DNA from: Larix sibirica
Taxonomy: Eukaryota; Streptophyta; Pinopsida; Pinales; Pinaceae
Assembly (NCBI GenBank): GCA_004151065.3
Contig: NWUY0300043667.1
Location: forward strand, 6,376 to 20,927
Length of the DNA: 14,552 nucleotides
Reading direction: 5' to 3'
The notes under the pieces were generated by a model. That model did not search any database. It worked only from the letters and a program-made list of their open reading frames with translations, and had not been told where the DNA came from. Shown piece after piece: positions 1 to 7,790 of this stretch (the first letter of the stretch is position 1; each line of letters starts with the position of its first letter). Position numbers and translations under genes: made by a program.

Positions 1-49
1 CAAGTACTATTGCATTTCCGAATTAAAGGTAAAAAAATGAACAACAAGT

Positions 50-460
50 GGTGCAATGTTAAGTCAAGAAGCTAAGCTTATAGACTTCTTTAGTGCAAAG
101 TTGAATTGAAGCAAAGAGGAAATATATTCTTATGGTTTGGAATTTTAAAGTATTGTGAAAGTTTTGTAGAAATGGTTCAAACATTATTTATACCACATAA
201 ATTAGTTTTGTTCATTAATCATGAAGCTTTGGAGGCTAGTAACAACCAAACAAAGTGGAGTAAGGATAGACACTTTAAATGGGTGGAATTTCAACAAAAC
301 TTCTCATTTGTGTTGAAGTAGTTATCAAGACAAGCAAATAATGTTGCAAATGCATTGAGTAAAAGAGTTGCTTTGCTGGCAACTATGTCAATGGAGGTGG
401 TTGGATTTGAAGTAAGCAAGGATTTTTACGAGAACTTTATGAAGATTTTGGAGAGGTATG
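50..460 (+). mobile_element. Degenerate Ty3/gypsy retrotransposon pol, RNase H part
   Basis: This is a decayed fragment of a Ty3/gypsy Pol polyprotein, the RNase H domain that degrades RNA in RNA:DNA hybrids during reverse transcription. From 50 the frame reads GAMLSQEAKLIDFFSAKLN, matching the family block usually written GAVLSQ...PIAFFSEKLN. After a frameshift near 196 comes VLFINHEALE (family: VLYTDHEAL), then KWVEFQQNFSFVLK, a TAG stop at 319-321, and in the same frame QANNVANALSKR (family: KANKVADALSRR) followed by LATMSMEVVGFE. Several in-frame stops and a frameshift make it non-coding. The RNase H aspartate of the TDHEAL block is replaced by asparagine. The reading breaks off at about 460, where another element's LTR begins, and pol resumes near 3081. 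A caulimovirid origin is less likely because the RNase H-to-integrase order matches a retrotransposon. Confidence 0.85.
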
Positions 461-712
461 TGTAGAAATCTGAGTTCAACCTAGATCATAAATTAGCATC
501 AACATAACAAAGAAGACAATAATAAAATTTTATATTACAATCTTCGTGTAATACAAGAGTTTGTATGAAATTATAACAAACTAGGAGAGGAAACCTCACA
601 ATTTGTTGGTTTGAAAACCACGGAAGCAAGGTGTACTAGAGTTGTAGATAAGCATAGCAACATGGTGCATAAGTTAGCATAGTAAGCTTAACAAGTTGTA
701 TGCACACTAACA
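461..712 (-). repeat. 3' LTR of the nested element
   Basis: On the minus strand the sequence begins TGTTAGTGTGC at 712 and ends AGATTTCTACA at 461, giving the TGT...ACA termini typical of LTRs over 252 bp. It is preceded (713-722) by a purine tract and followed directly by the broken gypsy RNase H reading. Blocks such as AGAAATCTGRGTTCAA and the stretch with GGTGTACTAGAGTTGTAGATAAG recur, diverged, at about 2913-3080. Confidence 0.6.
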
Positions 713-722
713 CCCCCCTTAA
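713..722 (-). other. Polypurine tract of the nested element
   Basis: Minus-strand TTAAGGGGGG lies immediately before the TGTTAG LTR start. In LTR retrotransposons the purine tract abutting the 3' LTR primes plus-strand DNA synthesis. Its position sets the orientation of the element as minus strand. Confidence 0.55.
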
Positions 723-2850
723 GTGAAATGTAAGGAGTAAACAAAAACAAAAAAAATGGGTCCCAACATCGAGGCCTACTTAGGTACCCAAGTATAAAAC
801 TATTATAAGTTGAGAAAAGAAGAAAAAAACATAGGAAAAAAAACCTATCCAAAAGAGAGTCAATCACCAATGCTAGCAAGGCCCTAGAGATGAATATGAA
901 GTAGAACCCAAAAAGAACTCCAAGCAACAAAATTCAAACCCCCAAGATAATGAAAATTGGATGCACAAGATCCCCCCAAACAACATTGATCCTCTTTAAT
1001 GAGTGTCAACACAAAAGCCTTGATTAGGTACTCATGTACAATCAAGAAAAACACCATAAATTGAGTGTCCCTATGGACACCAATCGAGATGTGCATGGCT
1101 CGCCAGCCATTGCAACCACATAGTCAAAATAGGAATTAGTGCTATGTATGAGGCTCATTTTGATCAAAATGGTGAAAACAATCACCCAAGGATGCGTTGC
1201 ACACCACCCCCCCACAATGTTGAATCGAGTGGACAAGATGATCGTAGAAGAACAGAGGTGTAAGCTAAAGGTGGCAATCATGCTCCAAGTGACTACAAAA
1301 CAAGGCTGGTCATGGAGATAAACACCCAGTGGCTCAAACTATATGCATGAGTGGCACACAATCCACTACTCAAAGGTGCAGAATGAGAGATACAATAAAT
1401 AAAGGCATCATAGACAACAATCCTCAATATGGATCTCGACAAAAAAAGCATGAAAAAAACAACAATCTCAGAACGACAAATCAATGTGGTGGGCAACCAC
1501 TCTTTGAAAAGAGAGCATAATGCTCTTCATAGTGCCTCAAACAAAAGAGAAATTGAAGACTCCAATAAAGATACTAGCAAAAACTCTACCAATAACCTCT
1601 AAAATACAATATATTGGCAAAACAAACTATACCAATAAAAAGCTCCAATAAAACAATTTCATTCATTTAAATGAAAATTTGTTTATTGATCATAGAAGGG
1701 AAATGATCCCCACTCCCTTCCGTTACACATAACTTAGCAACCTCCCAAGAGTATACCAATAACTCATAGGTCATCCTGAGCCGAGACTTCACATCAAGGA
1801 GATAGCTTCAGCTTCACTATGATGGGTCAATATGTACAGCGCTACCCCCGCCTAAATTGAACCTAGAGATGACACATGTTCTTAACCATAATAAGCAATA
1901 GATGTTGATAACATATTAATTCACAAATAAAGGCAACCATGGAAAGATTGACCGGAGACTAGGGGAGGAGGGTCCGACACACACAAATAGGCCCAATCAC
2001 ATCCATGCCCACCGACTCTCTAGGAGGCCGCACTAGTATCAAGGCTACCACGCCTGTTGCATGGTTCCAAGGACGACATATACATTGACAAAGGCCCGAT
2101 GTGGAGGCTATCTTCTGATTATGAAGGCCACGATCGAAGTCTGCAAGCCACTCTCGAGGGTGTGCTCAGATCACGGAGGCCACCGGTGTGAGAGAGGCCA
2201 CGTTCCTGGATTATGGCCCACCTTTGTAGATCCGAAAACTGTAAATCCACAACGCCACGATCACTGGATCGAAATCTAGTGCTGTGTTGGAGGTACGGCT
2301 TCTACAGATCTATCCTCCTGAATGAATAACTGTCACAGAAGAGCCATGATTTGCAACAGATCAACGGATCTGGATTTGAATGGATCCTTGTCCCTCTAAA
2401 ACAACTACTCCTGCCTCTCAACGTTCCGGGATTCAAAAGTCCCAGGGCCGCATCCTCAAGCCACGGAGAATGCAGCCCAATCTACCAAGGGAGAACAATC
2501 AACAAAAGCTGTCCTGCAACCACAGAAAAAGCAGTCATAAAAAAGCCACAGTCATGAATCTGATAACAGCAGTGCCCATTGGTTTGGAGCCGCTGTTCTG
2601 TGCGTATCTGGCTGGTACAGATCAGAAGACCCGAATGGTAGAAGAGGCCTCCACAAACCACGATCAGACCCTCGTGGTAATCGAGGCCACGCTCTAGATC
2701 TGAGCATCTGATGGCTTGTACTCTAAGAGTACTGGCAAATAGAGGCACGCAAACTGAGAAAACAGATTTGTATGTGAGAGGCGATGAGAATACAGATTTG
2801 TATGTGAGAGTCGATGATGGATCACCCACTGCACAAGACTAAACAGGAAC
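723..2850 (-). other. Interior of nested element, no recognisable gene
   Basis: About 2.1 kb with only short overlapping open frames (under about 115 codons) on both strands. I see no retroviral-type zinc knuckle, protease, reverse transcriptase or integrase motif. The left part (723-1700) is A-rich on the plus strand. The right part (about 1950-2720) is richer in G+C, with phrases such as GAGGCCACG recurring at several places. A 30-bp direct repeat lies at 2762-2821. The region would fit the untranslated leader or non-coding filler of a non-autonomous LTR element, which is an inference from position only. Confidence 0.35.
2762..2821. repeat. Two 30-bp tandem units
   Basis: Two adjacent copies starting ACAGATTTGTATGTGAGAG, at 2762-2791 and 2792-2821, differing at a few positions. 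The same pair reappears at 3686-3745 because it lies inside the larger duplicated block. Confidence 0.8.
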
Positions 2851-2912
2851 TGTAACAAATAAAATAAAAAAGATGTTCGAAGCTGAGAAAAACACAAAAA
2901 GAAAGCTAACGC

Positions 2913-3080
2913 AGAAATCTGGGTTCAATATATTACTATGAGGATGTAATCTAAGAATTTATTTGAATTTGTTAGTATTGTAAATCAGACAAGGCAAGTG
3001 AAGTGTACCAAGTTAGTAGATAAACATACCACCCTGATTAAGAAATAAACCTTTATCCAGCCAGTTAAAGTACATTAACA
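2913..3080 (-). repeat. Probable 5' LTR of the nested element, strongly diverged
   Basis: Plus-strand text CAGAAATCTGGGTTCAA, then a GATGTAATCTAAGAATTTATTTGAA block, then GTGTACCAAGTTAGTAGATAA, and finally a TACATTAACA end follow the order of similar blocks in the LTR at 461-712. On the minus strand it would begin TGTTAATG at 3080. The other end is uncertain: either near 2913, or at 2851 where a TGTAACAAAT sequence would give TGT...ACA termini. The two LTRs differ by many substitutions and indels, so either the insertion is very old or these are related but separate elements. Confidence 0.45.
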
Positions 3081-3435
3081 GTACAGAAAGTAACTTTAAA
3101 ACGAATTATCGATGAAACCTAAATATCTAAACTACTTGTATGATTGGTTTTTTTAAGGAAAACCATTATGGATTCTGAGAGAATGCATTAGGGATAATTT
3201 TAATTTAATTAACAATTTATTGAGTCGATACTTTGGAAAAGGTTTAATTAACAATTTATTGAGTCGAGACTTTGGAAAAGGCAAAACTCAAGCGTGGTTG
3301 GAGGAAAAATATCACTGACCAAGTTTAAAGTAAGATATTAGCAAGAATGTAAAGAGATGCAGAATATGTCAATTAACTATGGGAAAAGCCAAAGCATTGG
3401 TGGGTATATTTCTTTGATTATCACACAGGCACCTT
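3081..3435 (+). mobile_element. Gypsy pol zinc-binding region, copy left of the N
   Basis: The gypsy pol reading resumes here after the nested element. Across frames and stops one sees GKPLWILRECIRDN (family block GNQLCIP...LRD.I), FGKGKTQAWLEEKYH (family: HFGRDKT..LEERYYWP), and CRICQL at 3358-3369, the second Cys pair of the H2C2 zinc-binding domain that precedes integrase. Stops replace expected Trp and Arg positions. The sequence is cut by the N and repeated from 4005. Confidence 0.7.
3204..3281 (+). repeat. 39-bp tandem duplication within gypsy relic
   Basis: Two adjacent 39-bp units (3204-3242 and 3243-3281), starting TTTAATTAACAATTTATTGA and differing by one base. The length equals 13 codons, so the duplication keeps the pol reading frame. 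The same doublet is at 4128-4205 in the second copy of the large block. Confidence 0.85.
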
Positions 3436-3436
3436 N
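3436..3436. other. Single N: probable unresolved contig join
   Basis: The only ambiguous base in the window sits exactly between the two near-identical 920-bp blocks. A one-base N placed between contigs whose ends overlap by about 0.9 kb is what a scaffolder leaves when allelic or error-bearing ends were not merged. Confidence 0.85.
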
Positions 3437-4359
3437 GCAACCACAGAAAAAGCAGTCATAAAAAAGCCACAGTCATGAATCTGATAACAGCAGTGCCCAT
3501 TGGTTTGGAGCCGCTGTTCTGTGCGTATCTGGCTGCAGGTACAGATCAGAAGACCCGAATGGTAGAAGAGGCCTCCACAAACCACGATCAGACCCTCGTG
3601 GTAATCGAGGCCACGCTCTAGATCTGAGCATCTGATGGCTTGTACTCTAAGAGTACTGGCAAATAGAGGCACGCAAACTGAGAAAACAGATTTGTATGTG
3701 AGAGGCGATGAGAATACAGATTTGTATGTGAGAGTCGATGATGGATCACCCACTGCACAAGACTAAACAGGAACTGTAACAAATAAAATAAAAAAGATGT
3801 TCGAAGCTGAGAAAAACACAAAAAGAAAGCTAACGCAGAAATCTGGGTTCAATATATTACTATGAGGATGTAATCTAAGAGTTTATTTGAATTTGTTAGT
3901 TTTGTAAATCAGACAAGGCAAGTGAAGTGTACCAAGTTAGTAGATAAACATACCACCCTGATTAAGAAATCAACCTTTATCCAGCCAGTTAAAGTACATT
4001 AACAGTACAGAAAGTGACTTTAAAACGAATTATCGATGACACCTAAATATCTAAACTACTTGTATGATTAGTTTTTTTAAGGAAAACCATTATGGATTCT
4101 GAGAGAATGCATTAGGGATAATTTTAATTTAATTAACAATTTATTGAGTCGATACTTTGGAAAAGGTTTAATTAACAATTTATTGAGTCGAGACTTTGGA
4201 AAAGGCAAAACTCAAGCGTGGTTGGAGGAAAAATATCACTGACCAAGTTTAAAGTAAGATATTAGCAAGAATGTAAAGAGATGCAGAATATGTCAATTAA
4301 CTATGGGAAAAGCCAAAGCATTGGTGGGTATATTTCTTTGATTATCACACAGGCACCTT
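3437..4359. repeat. Duplicated block, copy 2 (starts at the N)
   Basis: Second copy of the block at 2516-3435, 923 bp because of a GCA insertion near 3535. Later positions are offset by 924 from copy 1. Unlike copy 1, it runs on without a break into the rest of the gypsy integrase, so it carries the intact right-hand context. Confidence 0.95.
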
Positions 4360-4617
4360 GAGGAATTGTCCATGTATTTTGTGTTAGGTTTATCAAACAC
4401 TCAACGAGGTAATGATCCCATTTGTTGTGGTTAATATATTTTCTAAAAACCTCATTTAATGCCCTTCAAAACGACAGATGATGATGATTTGTTTTTCAAA
4501 GAAATAATTGTGAGATTGTAAAATATTTCCTAAGACCATCATATATAATTCTGGTGAACTCTATGGAAAAGATTGGGAGGAACAAAGTTGCAGTACAGTG
4601 CTACCTATAATCCCCAG
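4005..4617 (+). mobile_element. Degenerate Ty3/gypsy zinc-binding domain and integrase core
   Basis: Continuation of the gypsy Pol relic. Visible blocks in order are FGKGKTQAWLEEKYH, CRICQL (4282-4293), LSMYFVLGLSNTQRGND (family: LSMDFVLGLPRTQRG.D), PFKTTDDD, LFFKEII, and TLWKRLGGTKLQYSATYNPQ, ending at 4617 (family: LW..LG.KL.FSTA.HPQTDGQTE). Integrase joins cDNA to chromosomal DNA using a D,D,E triad. The first Asp, in LSMDF, is replaced by Tyr here (codon 4375-4377), and several stops and frameshifts are present, so the element is dead. Similarity stops abruptly after NPQ, meaning the expected TDGQTE and the rest of pol are missing. Confidence 0.85.
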
Positions 4618-5730
4618 AAGTGCCGCTCTGCCCTTCTCCATATCCAATATTTGTCATATTCCCCAGCATTGCCTTTCGATTGCTTGGAAAACATGTTTCG
4701 GAAACCCCAAGTATGTTGTAGTTTTGGGTGTATCCATAACGGATCAGAGTTTCAACACTGTGCCAGAGCACAACCCAGGGGCACCGACCCATCTCCCATA
4801 GTTAACCTTCCTTTGCCAGTCCACCTACACCCTGCCAATATGATCAATACCTGGATCAATACCTGGCAGATACGGTTAAGATTTGACTTCCCAAACCCCA
4901 TTTCCCAAACAAAAACAGAGATGACCGTTGATGAGTGACTGAGTCTCACCATAGATGATTACAGTCAGACAATTACTTGTTTATGTTTTGTTTATTTTGG
5001 CAGTAATCTAAACATGCTAAGATTGTCTTTGCCCAGAATTCAGTCAAAAATTGAAAAGAATTGCCCGAATTGTAATTATAGGTTGTTGAGATTGCACAAC
5101 CAAAATGTAATAGATGTAAAAGAAGTATTTGAGGGCATTAAATCTATTTATGGACTCAAAAATACAATTTAAATAATGAATAATTACAATTTGTCCAAGT
5201 AATGGAAAAATACAAATCATTAGACTATTTTTATTTTATTTTAGAAATAAATGTTCATTAAATCTCCCTTCAAATTACATCAAAAGAGACAAAATTAATT
5301 ATAGGATTACATATAATTTAGTATGCAAGATGTCGATTTTATGTGTGTTTAGTTCGAAATATAGAATGCTTACAGTGTCGACTAGATGATGCTAACAGTG
5401 ATTATCTTCTCCTTGGTCAGGTTGAGATTGGGTCCAGGTGTTCTGTATGGTGTAGTTGACCTTCCTTCATTGGTTGATTCTTTGTGATGAAGTCTATTTG
5501 CAAGTCCACATTAATACGTCTCTGTAGTGTTTACCTAAGTAATAATCTCACAGTGATCCATCCTTGATCCTTGATGATGGAGTAGAGTGGTGTATGAAAC
5601 CCATCACCGCCAAACCCTTTGCCAATAAAATAGCAGGCTTCTAAATGCAAACCATTGGTTAGGGTTATGTGCGATTCCTCCCACATTAATAAATCTCTCT
5701 CTACTTTGAGTATAGGATGTATACAGTTAT
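4618..5730. other. Unassigned spacer between gypsy relic and helicase gene
   Basis: About 1.1 kb where the gypsy similarity has ended. Positions 4618-4940 are richer in G+C, with overlapping open frames of 60-120 codons on both strands, none recognisable. A short doublet (ATCAATACCTGG twice) lies near 4845-4870. Positions 4980-5330 are AT-rich and featureless. Positions 5400-5700 have balanced composition but no convincing reading frame. If the helicase gene is intact, this would be intron sequence of that gene. I find none of its later exons here. Confidence 0.4.
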
Positions 5731-5822
5731 TTTAAACATGAGTTGGAATATTTTCAAGCATATGACTTTTTAGGGACAATCTACTAAAACAGAAACCAGA
5801 CTGAGAAGACACATGTACATAC

Positions 5823-6007
5823 CAGCGCTCAAGTTCATAGCATGCTACACGAGGAGATAGCTGATATTGATCACCAATCATTATTAGATGTTGAATGGTC
5901 GGTTCAAGCACCGCGAGCAGTTGAGATTCCAAAATCTCGGAAGCTTCTTCAACAAAAATAATTGATGGTCGAAGCTTTTTAAGAACGTCCCGATACAATG
6001 CTGCTCC
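5823..6007 (-). CDS. ZNFX1-like exon D (motifs II and III)
   Basis: Starts after TTGCAG (6013-6008) with GAALYRDVLKKLRPSIIFVE, continuing the GMTTT block. FVEEASEILE (near 5953) is motif II. The family has an E-E-A-A type motif instead of the DEAD form, so the EE pair is as expected. LIMIGDQYQLSPR is motif III (GDxxQL). The proposed donor is CGCTG|GTATGT at 5822-5821, leaving phase 2 after YELER. Reading through instead gives WYVHVSSQ, which faintly resembles the family's Y.L.VSLFERL but decays at once into a run ending at 5732. No further exon of the family is visible between here and position 1. Confidence 0.72.
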
Positions 6008-6099
6008 CTGCAACGCTTAGTGAAATCAAAAGTTTATTATGATCCTTTGGATTCTGCTTCAAAGTTCTAATTTGTTCAGAAGAACACGAGAACACTTAC

Positions 6100-6333
6100 A
6101 GTGGTAGTCATACCCACAATCTGTGACCCCCGAAGCACTTCTAGCTGTCGTAGCTGATTGATCTCCTTCATCACCTCGCATATTTCAGCGTATTCAGTCT
6201 TAATATCTGCAAAGCTTTTCAAAGCCTTTTCATAATTGGCTTGGGTGATCACCTGTACTAATAATACCCTAAGGTTTTGATTTAAATGCCATGGATTCTC
6301 GTGTAGCAGCCACTGATATCTATTTAAATCTAT
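6100..6333 (-). CDS. ZNFX1-like exon C (coiled linker to GMTTT)
   Basis: Exactly 78 codons in phase 0 between acceptor ATTGCAG (6334-6340) and donor ACT|GTAAGT (6099). The product begins IDLNRYQWLLHENPW, runs through a charged helical linker (YEKALKSFADIKTEYAEICE) of probable coiled-coil character, and ends EVLRGSQIVGMTTT. That is the family's conserved 'GMTTTGAA' segment just ahead of motif II, split here by the 92-bp intron. Confidence 0.78.
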
Positions 6334-6444
6334 CTGCAATACCGAAACAGCTTAAGACTTCAAAACATAAATTTCGTAATAGGAGGTCGAGGTTTAGGCA
6401 CTTAAATAAAAGAGAATCAATCAATCAAGGTTTTGAAAGCATAC

Positions 6445-7247
6445 ATCCACGTTAAGTCGGTTAGCCCCACCAGAGGACCAGCTATCATTTGCTTCCCTTC
6501 TGCAAGGAAAGAAATTCTCTTTCAACCAGGTCTCATTTCTCGTTTCATGATTACTTTGAACGTCTATCTCTTCCTCGTACTCTTCGAAATCACTTGTTTC
6601 CTCATCGTCTTCGGATCCGGTATCACGAGTATTGGTGTACCCAGTCTCGTCCAATCTTTGCAGCGGCTTAAAAGTAGAGAAACAGTTTTCTACCAGTTCG
6701 AAGGTCTCCTTCTTGGGCATCCACTCCTTCATGTTTTTAGAAAGAGTTTTATATAGCAAAGTCACAACATTTCTAGTTTCCTGATCCCCTCTGCCAAGGC
6801 CGCCTCGAATAGATTCCTGAAGGGAGATTTCTTGGGGAAAATGCCCTAAGAGATCTTCACCAAACTGGGTCTTAGAAACCAGTTGCCTCACTTGCTTATC
6901 TGGCATGTAATCCATTAAGGATTCTACATTCAAAAAGTTGCTTTCTCGCAGCTGATGCAAAGCTATTTCCATCTTTGCTTGCACTTGTTCCAACTTAAGT
7001 TTACATTCAATCCAATCAGAACGATGTTCGTTCATTCTTCCAATTTTAGACGATAAATTATGTGGCATCAAATCAGGTTCCTCACTTCTGCCTCCTATCC
7101 TCACCAAATTGGGACAGAATTTCAAGCAGGATAATAAAAAATTATCCAAACCATGATTTTTATAAGTCATGACAAGTATAGGACCAGGAGGCAAAGTACT
7201 TCCTGTCAATAAAAGCTCCAATATCTTTACGCCCACATAAGATTTCC
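6445..7247 (-). CDS. ZNFX1-like exon B (Walker A end, motif Ia, acidic linker)
   Basis: The acceptor AAACAG at 7250-7248 starts the exon, which supplies the last two bases of a Gly codon and then KSYVGVKILELLL, completing GPPGTGKS. The usual GKT Thr is Ser here, a tolerated change. PGPILVMTYKNHGLDNFL follows, corresponding to the family's PILV..YTNHALDQFL motif Ia, then PNLVRIGGRSEE (family: .ivRiGgrs). A long middle section is helical and charged, with an acidic stretch (SEDDEETSDFEEYEEEID). The end, CRREANDSWSSGGANRLNVD, resembles the family's RLNLD.W block. The donor GAT|GTATGC at 6444 leaves phase 0, matching the next exon. Confidence 0.78.
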
Positions 7248-7790
7248 CTGTTTATTCCATTGCCAGACGCACATAGATTAATGCTTGTGTTTTTTATCTA
7301 ATTTTATTCATTAATATTCTGTCAATTTAGACCTAATCTCTACAAAGAAAAACATAAAAAACTGTATGCTTAAAAGATATATATATATTCGGTCAATTTA
7401 GCCTTCAGCTTTCATCATTACTCAGAGGGAGAAACAGGGTAATCGAGGGACATGCATGAGATGATTTTAATGTATATTACACATGATAAAGATCTGTATA
7501 TTTTGTTTCATTTATATATTTTTATGTTTAAATAAGTTTAACTATGATGGGGAAAGTTTCAAGTGAATAGGGGACATTACAAATAGTGGTTAGAGGCAAC
7601 TTTAAGCTAAGGTTCTGAAAATTTGTGTACATATTTATGGTGACTTTTTAGGGCTAGCCTCTTCAGAGTTGGTCTCCAACAAATCAAAATACTCTGATAA
7701 CTAGTGTTGACTGTGCAATGCAATGAAGTTAATTCTGACTAAACCAGCAATGAAATTAACTCAGAACATCAAATATTCCCATTTACATAC

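Larger units (their letters stand above)
461..3080 (-). mobile_element. LTR-type element nested in the gypsy pol (minus strand)
   Basis: A block inserted between the gypsy RNase H (ends about 460) and the gypsy zinc-binding/integrase region (from about 3081). On the minus strand its 3' end shows a purine run directly followed by TGTTAG, the classic polypurine tract/3' LTR junction. The two flanks share several diverged sequence blocks in the same order (461-712 and about 2913-3080), so I read them as its LTRs. The 5 bases outside are GTATG on the left and GTACA on the right, at best a decayed target-site duplication. The interior has no recognisable gag or pol in any frame, so it may be a non-autonomous (LARD-like) or very old copia-type element. 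No tRNA primer-binding site could be found. The right part (from 2516) is included in the duplication around the N at 3436. Confidence 0.5.
2516..3435. repeat. Duplicated block, copy 1 (ends at the N)
   Basis: This 920-bp block recurs in direct orientation at 3437-4359. By eye the copies differ by about six single bases plus a 3-bp GCA insertion in the second copy (about 99% identity). Copy 1 ends on the base before the only N of the window, and copy 2 begins on the base after it. It contains part of the nested LTR element and the first part of the resumed gypsy pol (3081-3435). An assembly origin is more likely than a genuine tandem duplication. Confidence 0.95.

Noticed and set aside
50-460. 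Endogenous plant pararetrovirus (caulimovirid) origin of the RNase H relic
   Set aside because: The zinc-binding domain and integrase core follow RNase H further along the same strand, as in Ty3/gypsy retrotransposons. Caulimovirids lack integrase.
2482-2829. Minus-strand open frame of 115 codons, found again at 3421-3753
   Set aside because: It appears twice only because the block is duplicated. It has low-complexity content from the 30-bp repeat, no family resemblance, and lies within the presumed LTR element.
6433-6756. Plus-strand open frame of 107 codons
   Set aside because: It is antisense to helicase exon B, whose minus-strand frame has family motifs and matching splice sites.
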